From: Lautropia dentalis
GTDB taxonomy: Bacteria > Pseudomonadota > Gammaproteobacteria > Burkholderiales > Burkholderiaceae_E
Direction of reading: 5' to 3'
DNA length: 64,000 nt
NCBI RefSeq assembly: GCF_003892345.1
Contig: NZ_RRUE01000002.1
Location: 753,655-817,654, forward strand
The stretch's first letter is position 1, and each line of letters starts with the position of its first letter. A program made the translations under genes and the position numbers. Of the stretch, positions 28,625 to 36,924 are shown piece by piece. A model generated the notes under the pieces. That model made no database searches and was not told the DNA's origin. It was given only the letters and a program-made list of their open reading frames with translations.

Positions 28625-29040
28625 GACGTCGGAGACAGAAAGGAAATGGCGACGGGCAGGGATGCTGCCGGAACCGTGGGGCGCCTGCCGTTGTGCGGCC
28701 ATGCCGCAGGACCGGGGGCGCCGGACATCGAACGGAATCGCCCCGCACGCGGGCGGAGGCGCCGAAGGACGCAATCATAGCGGCTTTGGCGGCCGGGTGA
28801 GGGATTTTTGCGCCTGCCCGCCCCCGTGTTTTACAAAAAAGGCACGGGATGGGGGCACGGACAGGCCTGGACACGCAGCGGGGAACGGGAGATGGGCTTT
28901 GGCAGGAATGAGCCGGGGCTTGCATGACCCTGTTGGCAGTGCCTTGAAGCCCATTGGGGGTTCTGTGGTCCTGCCGCCTTGTCCTGCACGACCAAAAGGG
29001 GCTTCGCAGGGATGAACGAGTCCCTGCACGTGCCAGGAAG
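28625..29040. other. Intergenic region with one short-motif copy
   Basis: About 415 bases between ttcA (its possible N-terminal extension reaches 28774) and the SDR gene. A weak copy of the short dispersed motif (GCAGGGATGAACGAGTCCC then TGCACG, 29006-29030) lies just beyond the SDR stop. TTTTGCGCC and AAAAAAGG runs around 28805-28845 give local AT richness that may belong to the ttcA promoter. Confidence 0.45.
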
Positions 29041-30054
29041 TCAGGCCTGGCCCATCAGGCTGGCATCGCGAGGCAGGCCGAGCAGGTGCTGGCCGCCGTC
29101 CACCAGTAGCGTGGTGCCGGTGATGGAGCGGGTCTTCATGGCAAAGACCACGGTGGCAGCCACGTCCTCTGCCGTGCTGGAGGCGCCCAGCGGCGAGAGC
29201 GTCCGGTGGGCGTGTGCAAAATCGGTGTCGCTCTGCAGGTAGCTGGGCAGTGTCAGGCCCGGGGCCACGCCCACCACCCGTACATGGGGTGCCATGGCCT
29301 GTGCCAGCATGGTGGTGGCCGCCTGCAGGGCCGCCTTGGAGAGTGTGTAGGACAGGAAGTCGGGGTTGAGATTGAAGAGCTTCTGGTCCAGCAGGTTGAC
29401 GATGACGGCGGGTGCGGAAGCGGGTGAGGCAGATGTATCGGGTGCTTCGCTGCCGGCCGGGGCGATTTGAACGGCTGGTCTGGCGTGGTTGGCGGCACTG
29501 TCCGGATTGCCCGGTCCGGCAGAAAGGGCGGGTTTGACAGCGGGCGCCAGACTGGCGGGGGCTGTGGATGAGACAACGGCCCGGCCGGGCAGTTGCGCCA
29601 GCAGGGCCTGCGACAGCAGCAGCGGTGCCAGCAGGTTGGGGCCGAGGTGTGCCGCGAAGCTCTGCGGCGTCAGGGAGTGGATGCTGTCGAAGTCGAAGCG
29701 CGAGGCACTGTTGACCAGTCCGGTGACGGGCCCCAGGGCGTCTGCCAGCCGTTTCACCAGCTGCCGGCACTGGGACGCGTCGTCCAGACCGGCCTGCAGG
29801 GCGACGGCACGCCGGCCCAGTGCGGTGATGTCGGCAACGGTCTGCGCGGCCCCGTCTGCCGATTCGCGGTAATGCACGCCAATGTCCCAGCCGTCGGCGG
29901 CCAGCGCCAGTGCAATGGCACGTCCCAGCCGCTGGCCGGCGCCGGTGACCAGTGCAACCCCCCGGGCCGTGACGGCAGGCTCGGGAGCAGACTGGCGGGA
30001 TGGTGCGCTGGCAGATCCGGTGATGCCAGCAGGGGCGGAGGGCGTGTCTTTCAT
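29041..30054 (-). CDS. SDR family oxidoreductase, pteridine reductase-like, with an insert
   Basis: This 337-residue protein is a short-chain dehydrogenase closest in pattern to FolM/pteridine reductases. The cofactor motif TGAGQRLGRAIA (37-48), RFD after NSAS (116-122), and the catalytic YTLSK (Tyr236, Lys240) are present, as is the late GVAPGLTLP. About 60 residues rich in Ala/Pro/Ser (roughly 160-214) interrupt the segment between LPGRAVVSST and VIVNLLDQKL, which is continuous in normal family members. The N-terminus also has 30 disordered residues. The ATG at 30054 is chosen; the longer frame to 30309 has no family content. Substrate (dihydropterin or other) is inferred. The NADPH-type Arg after TGxGxRxG is present. 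Confidence 0.87.
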   Translation of the reverse strand: MKDTPSAPAGITGSASAPSRQSAPEPAVTARGVALVTGAGQRLGRAIALALAADGWDIGVHYRESADGAAQTVADITALGRRAVALQAGLDDASQCRQLVKRLADALGPVTGLVNSASRFDFDSIHSLTPQSFAAHLGPNLLAPLLLSQALLAQLPGRAVVSSTAPASLAPAVKPALSAGPGNPDSAANHARPAVQIAPAGSEAPDTSASPASAPAVIVNLLDQKLFNLNPDFLSYTLSKAALQAATTMLAQAMAPHVRVVGVAPGLTLPSYLQSDTDFAHAHRTLSPLGASSTAEDVAATVVFAMKTRSITGTTLLVDGGQHLLGLPRDASLMGQA

Positions 30055-30084
30055 GGTGAGGCACTGTAGCATGATGGGTGGAGA

Positions 30085-30113
30085 GCGTGTCACGGACGCA
30101 TTCGTTCCTGCGC
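30085..30113 (-). repeat. Short dispersed motif, copy D
   Basis: Read on the minus strand: GCGCAGGAACGAATGCG then TCCGTGACACGC. It matches the core motif well (ACGAATG, GTCC, TGACACG). It lies in the divergent space between the SDR gene and the MidA-like gene. Related text (GGACGAGCGGGTCCATGGC) lies at 30157-30175. Confidence 0.5.
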
Positions 30114-30217
30114 TGGACCGGCATCCGTGGAGCCCGCGACGCGCGCTGGGCGCTTTACGGACGAGCGGGTCCATGGCATGCGCCACAAGGTATTTCTCTT
30201 TCTGCGGCCTTCCTGTC

Positions 30218-31570
30218 ATGACCCTGTCGCATTCCCGTATTGCCCATGCCCTGCCCGTGCCCAGTGCCGAGGCGCTCAAAGCCAGCGAGCAGCTGACGGC
30301 ACACATCACGGCGGAGATCGGCCGTGTGGGTGGCTGGATCCCGTTTTCGCGCTACATGGAAATGGCGCTGTACGAGCCGGGGCTGGGCTATTACAGCAAC
30401 CCCGGCATGGTTTTCGGGTCGGCGGGTGACTTCGTCACGGCGCCGGAGCTGACGCCGCTGTTCGGCGCCACGCTGGCCCGGCAGGTGGCGCCCTGGCTGC
30501 GCGATCCGGCGCTGGCGGGCGACGGCCCGATGGTGCTGGAGGTGGGGGCGGGTACCGGCATGCTGGCGGCCCAGCTGCTCAATGCGCTGGACAACGCCGG
30601 GTTTTCCGGGCTGCGCTACCGGATTCTGGAGCTGTCGGCCGAGCGGCGCGAACAGCAGCGGCAGACGCTGATGAGTCTGGCGCCGGGCCTGCTGCCGCGG
30701 GTGCAGTGGCTGACGGATTTTCCAGAACGCTTTGCCGGTGTGGTGGTGGCCAACGAGCTGCTGGATGCCATGCCGGTGCAGATTTTCGAATGGCGTGCGG
30801 GCAAGGGGGGCAGTACCCGTGGTGATGTGAAAGGTCATGCCAGTGAGAAGGCTGCCCGGGATATGTCAGGTGCTGGTGTGGAGGACGCCCCGGCAGCCAG
30901 AACGGCAGGTACGGTTGCTGCTGGGGTCGGGGTCGGCCCGTCTGGCGAACAGGTATACGAGATGGGCGTGGGGCTGGCAGACGATGGCGCCTTTGTCTGG
31001 GTGCCCCGCCCGGCCGATGCTGCGCTCAACGGGGCGGTGGCTACCGTGCGGGCGGAGCTGGGCGAGGTGCAGGCGGCCGCGTGGCCCACGCCCTACCGCT
31101 CCGAAATCTGCCCGGCCCAGCAGGGCTGGATCCGGACGCTGGCCGAACGCATGACGGCTGGCACGGTGCTGCTGCTGGATTACGGCTTTGCCGCGCCCGA
31201 GTATTACCACCCGCAGCGTTCGCAGGGTACGCTGATGTGCCATTACCGGCATCACAGCCATACCGAACCCTTCCTGTGGCCGGGGCTGAACGACATCACC
31301 GCCCACGTGGATTTTTCGGGGCTGGCGCGTGCTGCCACGGCAGCGGGCTTTTCACTGCTGGGCTACACCAGCATGGCGGCCTTTCTGATGAACGCCGGGG
31401 TGCTGGATGAACTGGCCGAGCTGCCGCGCGAGCCCGAACAGTTCTGGTTTGCCCAGGCGCAGGCCGTGCAGCAGCTCATTTCCGAGGCGGAAATGGGCGC
31501 GCTCTTCAAGGTGATCGCCTTCGAGCGCGGCATGCAGGCACCGGTGTCGGCGTTTGGGTTTGGTGACTGA
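30218..31570 (+). CDS. MidA/NDUFAF7-type SAM-dependent methyltransferase
   Basis: This 450-residue protein is of the DUF185/PF02636 family (MidA, NDUFAF7), an arginine methyltransferase of complex I in mitochondria. Family marks are GGWIPFSRYMEMALYEPGLGYYS (38-60), GDFVTAPELTPLFG (70-83), the SAM loop LEVGAGTG (107-114), VVVANELLDAMPV (175-187) and LLLDYGF near 320. Bacterial members are of unknown target. An insert of about 45 Gly/Ala/Ser-rich residues (roughly 195-242) lies between EWRAGKGG and YEMGVGL. ATG 30218 matches the usual start; a frame from 29882 is upstream noise. It faces the SDR gene, a common folate/SDR and methyltransferase neighbourhood in Burkholderiales. Confidence 0.92.
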   Translation: MTLSHSRIAHALPVPSAEALKASEQLTAHITAEIGRVGGWIPFSRYMEMALYEPGLGYYSNPGMVFGSAGDFVTAPELTPLFGATLARQVAPWLRDPALAGDGPMVLEVGAGTGMLAAQLLNALDNAGFSGLRYRILELSAERREQQRQTLMSLAPGLLPRVQWLTDFPERFAGVVVANELLDAMPVQIFEWRAGKGGSTRGDVKGHASEKAARDMSGAGVEDAPAARTAGTVAAGVGVGPSGEQVYEMGVGLADDGAFVWVPRPADAALNGAVATVRAELGEVQAAAWPTPYRSEICPAQQGWIRTLAERMTAGTVLLLDYGFAAPEYYHPQRSQGTLMCHYRHHSHTEPFLWPGLNDITAHVDFSGLARAATAAGFSLLGYTSMAAFLMNAGVLDELAELPREPEQFWFAQAQAVQQLISEAEMGALFKVIAFERGMQAPVSAFGFGD

Positions 31571-31647
31571 CCGCGGGTTGTTTTTCTGTTCCGGACCTGC
31601 CTGGATCGCCTCATGTCCCGTGTGCGGGGGCGCTGTGATGAGGACGG

Positions 31648-31842
31648 TTACTGATCTTTTTCCGTTGCTGGCTGTCTCAGCCAGAGAAGCACCAGCAGGC
31701 TTGTCCACATGAGGGTGATACTGGTTGCGAGCGGATTGGGGCCTTCGGTGGCCAGCAGGTAGATCGACCTGCCCGCAAAATAAAGGGTCGATGCCACGGC
31801 AAGCCTCGAGGCCCACGTCACATGGGGGTCGGTTTTAGCCAT
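31648..31842 (-). CDS. Small membrane protein, unknown family
   Basis: This 64-residue frame (MAKTDPHVTWASRLAVASTLYFAGRSIYLLATEG...) has two hydrophobic stretches (about residues 11-31 and 39-56), a PNPLATSITL linker and a charged tail (RQPATEKDQ). This looks like a two-helix inner-membrane protein. The frame can start at TTG 31860, but ATG 31842 is preferred. I recognise no family, and a clear ribosome site is missing, so it may still be fortuitous. It is convergent with the MidA-like gene. Confidence 0.45.
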   Translation of the reverse strand: MAKTDPHVTWASRLAVASTLYFAGRSIYLLATEGPNPLATSITLMWTSLLVLLWLRQPATEKDQ

Positions 31843-32057
31843 TGCGCATGGTGCATGCAAGGGTGAGCGCCAGAAGATTGGAACATTGTCTTTCCGGGAA
31901 GAGAAGCTCCCTGAATTGACTGCTTTTTGTTTCGGCTTGCTGGCACATGTCTGGGCGTGTAACGAGCCGGGATGGCAGGGGGGTATGCCCGCCGGAGCAG
32001 GCCTGGCTCCCCTGTGTTCAGGTCGTGTATTCTACTGGCAGGAACAGGATTATTGCC

Positions 32058-32411
32058 ATGACCCATATACCCAATCACATCGACTACATCGAGTTTCCTG
32101 CCCCCGATGCCGCTGCACATGGGGCCAGCAAGGCTTTTTATGAGCAGGTTTTTGGCTGGAAATACCAGGATTGGGGTAGCGACTACAGCGATACACAAGG
32201 CAGTGGCCTGGGATCGGGGATCAGCAGTCAACCTGGCACGCGCCCGCTGCCGCTGGCCGTCATCTATACCGACCGGCTGGAGGGCACGATGGCGAAGGTC
32301 GAGGCTTCAGGCGGTGAGATTATCCAGCCCATCTTCAGCTTTCCCGGCGGTAGGCGCTTTCACTTCCGCGACCCGGCAGGCAATGAGCTGGCGGTGTGGT
32401 CGGATCGATAG
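32058..32411 (+). CDS. VOC (glyoxalase/bleomycin resistance) family protein
   Basis: This 117-residue protein belongs to the VOC superfamily. It opens MTHIPNHIDYIEFPAPDA and has the usual FYEQVFGWKYQDWG, AVIYTDRLEGTMAKVEASGG and FPGGRRFHFRDPAGNELAVWSD strand-helix-strand units. Many single-module relatives are of unknown function; metal-binding by His8/Glu12 and Glu112-type residues is plausible. The ATG at 32058 follows GGAACAGGATTATTGCC. It is convergent with queE (42 bases between stops). I cannot assign a substrate. Confidence 0.9.
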   Translation: MTHIPNHIDYIEFPAPDAAAHGASKAFYEQVFGWKYQDWGSDYSDTQGSGLGSGISSQPGTRPLPLAVIYTDRLEGTMAKVEASGGEIIQPIFSFPGGRRFHFRDPAGNELAVWSDR

Positions 32412-32453
32412 GCAGGCGCCGGTAGCGGTTGTCTGCCCTGCGGATGAAGGGTG

Positions 32454-33245
32454 CTACTCGATATTGGCCAGCTTGTGCGTCTGGATGCTGAGCTGCCAGT
32501 GGGGCCTGCCGGGGCGGGCATTGAGCTGACCCAGCTGGGTGATGGTGTCGAGCATGTTCATCCGGCCATCGGTTTCGCACGGTGACAGGTAATAGTGTTC
32601 CGCACGAATGGTGCTTTCCATCTGCTCGCAGAAATCGCGCACATCGCCATCGACCACGATGCGCACCTCATGCGCAAAATCGATGTGTTTTTTCCGGTAG
32701 GCTTTTTCGTACAGACGCTTGGGGCTGGTGGCAATGTAGTCGATCTGGCGAGGGACCGGCTTAAGGCCATTGGTCTCGATGGCCAGAAAATAGCCCTCGG
32801 CCTTCAGGGTATCGAGCAACGGGTCCAGATCGGGCTGAATGGTGGGCTCGCCCCCGGTGATGATGATGTTGCGCGCCGTGTAGCCGTGCACCACGCTCAG
32901 CACCTCGTCCAGTGATCTGGATTCGTACTGGTTGTAGTTGGTGTCGCACCACGGGCAGGCCAGATTGCACTTGCCGAAGCGGATGAAAATGCTGGGCATG
33001 CCCGTGTTGAAGCCTTCGCCCTGCAGCGACTCGAAGATTTCGACGATGCGGTAGCTGGGCGGCTGCTTCGGGTTGCGGAAATGCAGCGGCCTCACCGAGG
33101 GCGTTTGGGTTGTCGGTTTGCCGGTGTCACTGCCCGTGGATATGGTTTCATGGGAAGCCGTGCGTATTCCTGCAGGGGATTCAGCCCACGCCCGGTTGGT
33201 ACGCGCGTGCAGCGGTTCGAGATGTTTCGTTTTCATGGGGGACAT
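32454..33245 (-). CDS. queE: 7-carboxy-7-deazaguanine synthase QueE
   Basis: This 263-residue radical-SAM enzyme makes 7-carboxy-7-deazaguanine (CDG) from 6-carboxytetrahydropterin. The cluster motif is C93-x3-C97-x2-C100 (GKCNLACPWCDTN), and GGEP at 131-134 binds SAM. ESLQGEGFNTG (72-82), PSIFIRF, IETNG and the DYIATSPK block agree with QueE. The first 60 residues form a disordered Thr/Pro/His-rich extension absent from relatives. Start is ATG 33245, with another ATG three codons later. It is the last gene of queC-queD-queE, 71 bases after queD, and should be controlled by the preQ1 riboswitch upstream. Confidence 0.96.
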   Translation of the reverse strand: MSPMKTKHLEPLHARTNRAWAESPAGIRTASHETISTGSDTGKPTTQTPSVRPLHFRNPKQPPSYRIVEIFESLQGEGFNTGMPSIFIRFGKCNLACPWCDTNYNQYESRSLDEVLSVVHGYTARNIIITGGEPTIQPDLDPLLDTLKAEGYFLAIETNGLKPVPRQIDYIATSPKRLYEKAYRKKHIDFAHEVRIVVDGDVRDFCEQMESTIRAEHYYLSPCETDGRMNMLDTITQLGQLNARPGRPHWQLSIQTHKLANIE

Positions 33246-33316
33246 CCTGTCATGCAGGGGGTTCGTCCTGCCTGCCGCGACGGGGCATGACACGGGAAGG
33301 GTGGCGTGTATGATGC

Positions 33317-33739
33317 CTATTCGGCATACTCGGCGTACGACGTGGGGGTTTCCCACAGGCGGATGAGGCTCACCGGCAGGCCGTGCCCGCGCAGCGTGCG
33401 GTAGATGTGCTGCGCAATATTTTCGGCCGTGGTGCGCAGCGGCAGTCCGTACTGTTTGGAATCCAGCTCGCGCAGCGTGGCGGCCAGGCGGCATTCGCGT
33501 GCGCTGGTGGTGTCGTAGATGAAGGCGTGGTCCATCGGCTCGATGATGTGCCGGTTCACCATGGCTTTCAGGTCGCCATAGTCCATCACCATGCCGGCCT
33601 TGGGGCCTGTGGCGTGCAGCTCGCCCGTCACTTCCACCTGCAGACGGTAGGTGTGACCGTGCAGGTTTTTGCACTTGCCGTCGTGTCCGTCCAGCATGTG
33701 GGCGATGTCGAAGGAGAATTCCTTTGCGATGCGGATCAT
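33317..33739 (-). CDS. queD: 6-carboxytetrahydropterin synthase QueD
   Basis: This 140-residue enzyme converts dihydroneopterin triphosphate to 6-carboxytetrahydropterin, the second step to preQ0. The zinc ligands His14 (FSFDIAHML), His27 and His29 (NLHGHTY) and the catalytic Cys23 (GKCKN) are in place, with PMDHAFIYD and [10 protein letters not shown] at the usual sites. The gene overlaps queC by 4 bases (queC stop within the queD start), so translation is coupled. The length is normal. Confidence 0.97.
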   Translation of the reverse strand: MIRIAKEFSFDIAHMLDGHDGKCKNLHGHTYRLQVEVTGELHATGPKAGMVMDYGDLKAMVNRHIIEPMDHAFIYDTTSARECRLAATLRELDSKQYGLPLRTTAENIAQHIYRTLRGHGLPVSLIRLWETPTSYAEYAE

Positions 33740-34737
33740 GATGCGGCCCCCGAAGGCGGTGCATCATGGGACACGAGGCCATGGGATGTGGGCGAAGTCG
33801 CCGTGGCAGGTGAGGGGGCAGCGCCGCGTGTTTCCTTGCTCTGGCTTTCAGGCTGGGTTGCAGGTGTGCGTGTCGCTGCAGATGCAGCAGCTTTTGCGGG
33901 GGTGCGTTCTGCCAGATACGCCTGCAGCCCGCGTTCGCGCAGCACGCAGCTCGGACATTCGTGGCAGCCACCGGGCACCCCCAGGTAGCAGGTGTGGGTA
34001 TGCTCGCGAATGTAGTCGAAGGCGCCCAGTTCGTCGGCCAGTGCCCAGGTCTGCTTCTTGGTCAGCCACATCAGCGGCGTGCGGATGTCGAACGGATAGT
34101 CCATGGCCAGATTCAGCGTGACATTCATCGACTTGATGAACACGTCCCGGCAGTCCGGATAGCCGCTGAAGTCGTTTTCGCACACGCCGGTGTACAGGGT
34201 GTGGATGCCCTGGCCCTTGGCGTAGATGGCGGCATACAGCAGAAACAGCGCGTTGCGCCCGTCCACGAAGGTGTTGGGCGGCTCGCTGCCGTGCTGCTCG
34301 ATGGGGACGCTGCCGTCCAGCAGCGCGTTGTGCGTGATGGCCCGGATGACCGAGGTGTCGATGACCGTCTGCTTCACGCCCAGGTCCTGGGCGATCCAGC
34401 GGGCCTTTTCCAGCTCGATGGCGTGGCGCTGGCCGTACTGGAAGGTGATGACCTCGACGTTGTCGCGGCCGAAGTCGCGCAGCGCCAGAAAGAGGCAGGT
34501 GGTGGAATCCTGTCCGCCGGAGAAGATGACGGCAGCCTTTTCGGGGCGGGAGGCCTGGGCAGGGGCTGCAGCGCTTTCACTGCTGCCGGCCTGCATGGTG
34601 TTGACGGTGTGCGTGTTGGGGCCGGTATGGGGGCTGGCGCTGGAGCCAGTGTGCACGGCCTGTGCTGCGCGTGCGGCAGATGCGCCGGACGGAGCAGGCG
34701 CGGGCCCGCCGGTGGGGGCCTGATGGGGAGACGACAT
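33736..34737 (-). CDS. queC: 7-cyano-7-deazaguanine synthase QueC, with tails
   Basis: This enzyme turns CDG into preQ0 using ATP and ammonia. The core (residues about 67-278) has the PP-loop SGGQDSTTC (73-81), [13 protein letters not shown], and the zinc-binding cysteines C250, C258, C261, C264. The core is flanked by 66 N-terminal residues rich in Pro/Ala/Ser/His and about 55 C-terminal residues rich in Ala/Thr/Pro/Ser. Both are outside the family's normal length of about 225. It is the first gene of queC-queD-queE, directly behind the preQ1-I riboswitch whose tail holds its AAGGA ribosome site. No frame break was seen. Confidence 0.95.
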   Translation of the reverse strand: MSSPHQAPTGGPAPAPSGASAARAAQAVHTGSSASPHTGPNTHTVNTMQAGSSESAAAPAQASRPEKAAVIFSGGQDSTTCLFLALRDFGRDNVEVITFQYGQRHAIELEKARWIAQDLGVKQTVIDTSVIRAITHNALLDGSVPIEQHGSEPPNTFVDGRNALFLLYAAIYAKGQGIHTLYTGVCENDFSGYPDCRDVFIKSMNVTLNLAMDYPFDIRTPLMWLTKKQTWALADELGAFDYIREHTHTCYLGVPGGCHECPSCVLRERGLQAYLAERTPAKAAASAATRTPATQPESQSKETRGAAPSPATATSPTSHGLVSHDAPPSGAAS

Positions 34738-34741
34738 GGGA

Positions 34742-34778
34742 TCCTTAGTTTTTTAACGTGGGATGGTTGCGAACCACG
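34742..34778 (-). ncRNA. preQ1-I riboswitch ahead of queC
   Basis: On the minus strand the sequence is CGTGG, TTCGCAACCAT, C, CCACG, then TTAAAAAACTAAGGA, 4 bases before the queC ATG. This is the preQ1-I aptamer pattern. P1 pairs CGTGG (34774-34778) with CCACG (34757-34761), L1 starts TTCGCA, and the A-rich tail AAAAAACTAAGGA docks in the P1 groove and carries the ribosome site. In the class, preQ1 binding buries the AAGGA and stops translation, so high preQ1 should shut off queC-queD-queE. A TACAAT box on the minus strand at 34893-34898 is a possible promoter. This rests on pattern recognition; no covariance search was run. Confidence 0.87.
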
Positions 34779-35011
34779 GGGCAGCGGGGTTGCCCGGGAG
34801 AGGGCCGGTGCGGGCTGATCGCCCGTCCGGTTGGGGCCATGAACGGGTCCATGACTTGCGGCAGGGATCCGATACAGGCACGGTCAGGCGATATTGTAGG
34901 CGATGCTGGCCCGCGTGTTCCCGGGCATCATGGGGTGTGGTGTCTGTGCCGGCTCGTCCTGCGTATCCAAAGGGGGCGCGGGGACGTTCATGATGTGCCC
35001 GGGAAGGCCTT
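34779..35011. other. queC upstream region
   Basis: About 230 bases between the riboswitch and the inverted-end element. On the minus strand TACAAT (34893-34898) may be the queC -10. A weak copy of the short dispersed motif (GAACGGGTCCATGAC, about 34840) sits in the leader. No open frame was found. Confidence 0.4.
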
Positions 35012-35173
35012 GGGAGCCTCTGCAAAAGTCCTGCGGCACTTTGGCCTCCATGCTCGGGCGATCCAGTGCGTTGCCATTTGCCGCCAATAGCCCTGCTATT
35101 GCCGTCAACGGGCGCCTTCTGGCTCATCCCGATCCTGGGTCCAAAGCGCTCGCAGACTTTTGCAGAGGCTCCC
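35012..35173. repeat. Dispersed inverted-end element, copy 3
   Basis: This best-preserved copy (162 bp) starts GGGAGCCTCTGCAAAAGTC and ends with its exact inverted complement GACTTTTGCAGAGGCTCCC. Inside, CGGCACTTTGGCCTCC and GGTCCAAAGCGCTCGC continue the partial symmetry. The middle holds CCGCCAATAGCCCTGCTATTG, which is longer than in copy 2. It begins about 235 bases beyond the riboswitch and ends 12 bases before the stop of the first lipoprotein gene. As RNA it would fold into a long hairpin and may end transcription in both directions. Confidence 0.88.
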
Positions 35174-35184
35174 TTGGGGTCGGA

Positions 35185-36588
35185 TCACTGCCCCTGATGC
35201 AGCACCACCGGCCAGTTGGTGTCCCCCCGCCCGCTGGAATAGTGGGCGAAGTGGTTGGCGTTGATCCACTGGCCGTCCTGCTGGTGCTCGGCATGCGACT
35301 CGGTAAAGGCAGCCGGCCAGCTGAAGCCGTTGGTCGAACCGTTGCGCGACACCGAGAACACCCACTGGCTGTCGCTCTCGGGCTGGAATTCCACGTCCCA
35401 GGTCTGCCCGGCCGTCAGGGTGATGGGGGTGGGCAGTGCCACGTCGTACCAGACGGACTTGGCCACCCGGAACGAGGTGTCGGTGACGAGGGCCTCGTAA
35501 TTGGGCTGGTCGGCCTGGATGGTACCGCTGGCCCGCTCGGTGCCGTCCTGCAGAATGCGCCAGCGCAGCGTGCCCGCCACGGAGGCGGCCGTGGCAAACG
35601 ACAGGCCGTTGATCTGCCGGGTAGCGGTGGGGACGAAGCGCTCGCGTATCGGGTGGTCTGCGGTGAGGGTGAAGATGCGGTCCGGATCAACGGCACCGCT
35701 TTCCATGGTGGAAGCCCCCTGTTTCTGGCCGTCGGCCGTGGTGATTTCCAGAATGGGGCTGTAATGGTTGCCGCGCAGGCCATCCTGCGTCAGGTCCGAC
35801 CATGCCGGCGCATCGCCGGACTGGGGCGTGCGGGTGCCCAGCAGCGTGGCCCAGTCGGACACCGCCAGCCAGCGGGCCGGGCGGGCGTTGTCGTCATTGG
35901 TGATGGCGTTGTTGCTGCTGATGAAGTTGGTCCAGGGATCGGGATCGACGTTTTCCATCACCAGGTGATAGAGCTGGCCGGCCTGCATGGGCTGGGCGCC
36001 GCCGAAGTACACATCGGCAAACAGCGGGCGGCCGTATTCCACCGGGGTGCCGGGGGTGAAGACGCTTTCGGCCAGCGGTGTGGCGTTCAGGTCGGGCAGG
36101 TGCTGCGGGCTGCCGTCATCGGGCAGCAGGCGCAGGCGGATGCTGCCGTGGTTGCCGGACGAATAGCCATTGCCCGTCTGCCAGTACAGGCGCACGGAAG
36201 ACAGGTTGCCGTTGACGGTGGCACGGAAGCGGTTGGACACCACCTGCTCCTGCCCCTTGTTGATGCCCACTACCGTGTTGCCCAGCCCGTCCTGCCGGTA
36301 CACACCAGGGCCGTAGAGGCGCTGGAATTCGGCCGAGGTGAGGGTGTAGCCCTCCTCGCCGGGCTGCAGGGGCCCCTGTGACGCAGAGGCATTGCCCGCG
36401 GTATTCGCGGCCGTGCTGCCATTGTTGCTGCCGGATGTATTGGTGGTGAGGCTGCTGCTGGCGCGACCACCGGAAGTGTCGTCGGCAACGCCACCGCCGC
36501 TGCCGGTGCAGGCGGCCAGTGCCAGGCAGAGGGAGGCAATGAGGGCGGTAGGTTGCAGTGCAGGCGCCGAAGGTGTGTGCGGTTTCAT
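35185..36588 (-). CDS. Secreted lipoprotein of unknown family, paralogue 1
   Basis: This 467-residue protein has a lipoprotein signal (hydrophobic core then LCLALAACTGSGGG, Cys about residue 27), followed by a Ser/Thr/Asn/Gly-rich linker. The mature domain opens LTSAEFQRLYGPGVYRQD. Strongly conserved with its neighbour are MQAGQLYHLV, a Ser-Asn-Asn-Ala then TNDDNARPARWLAVS, WATLLGTR, MESGAVDPDRIFTL, HPIRERF and WxxDVEF. The composition (Trp, Tyr, Asn, Gly, beta-type) suggests a surface beta-sandwich. I recognise no domain or enzyme. The ATG at 36588 is used (TTG 36597 is possible). Upstream is an AT-rich stretch likely to hold its promoter, and downstream is dispersed element copy 3. Confidence 0.88.
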   Translation of the reverse strand: MKPHTPSAPALQPTALIASLCLALAACTGSGGGVADDTSGGRASSSLTTNTSGSNNGSTAANTAGNASASQGPLQPGEEGYTLTSAEFQRLYGPGVYRQDGLGNTVVGINKGQEQVVSNRFRATVNGNLSSVRLYWQTGNGYSSGNHGSIRLRLLPDDGSPQHLPDLNATPLAESVFTPGTPVEYGRPLFADVYFGGAQPMQAGQLYHLVMENVDPDPWTNFISSNNAITNDDNARPARWLAVSDWATLLGTRTPQSGDAPAWSDLTQDGLRGNHYSPILEITTADGQKQGASTMESGAVDPDRIFTLTADHPIRERFVPTATRQINGLSFATAASVAGTLRWRILQDGTERASGTIQADQPNYEALVTDTSFRVAKSVWYDVALPTPITLTAGQTWDVEFQPESDSQWVFSVSRNGSTNGFSWPAAFTESHAEHQQDGQWINANHFAHYSSGRGDTNWPVVLHQGQ

Positions 36589-36924
36589 GGCAGGCAAGAG
36601 GTGGGTCGGGCACGGCGCCAGTTGCCCGGGGCAAGGTACCGGCGGATGGCCGGGCGGGGTACCGCTTCCTGAAACGGCCGAAGCGGAGGCAATGCGGATA
36701 TTTTTGGTGAGCGGCGCGTATTATGCCGAACAAAAATCGTTCTCTTCGTTTCCTGCGATGCTTTTTCGTGTTATGAATTTATCTAGTTATTCTGGCCTTG
36801 TATTTGTATAAGATTTTTCGACCAATAGTAAGTAGTTGGGCAATGTTGGCCCAGGCGACACTGATGGAACGATCTGCACCGGGATCAGCAGCACCGGCGC
36901 AAGGCCGGCGCTGCCTGGGGCGGC
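36589..36924. other. AT-rich intergenic region between the lipoprotein genes
   Basis: About 330 bases, with an unusual low-GC patch at roughly 36700-36840 (runs such as TTTTTCGTGTTATGAATTTATC). Read on the minus strand, CATAAT near 36720 is a possible -10 for paralogue 1. No open frame is convincing. The patch contrasts with both flanking genes. Confidence 0.5.
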
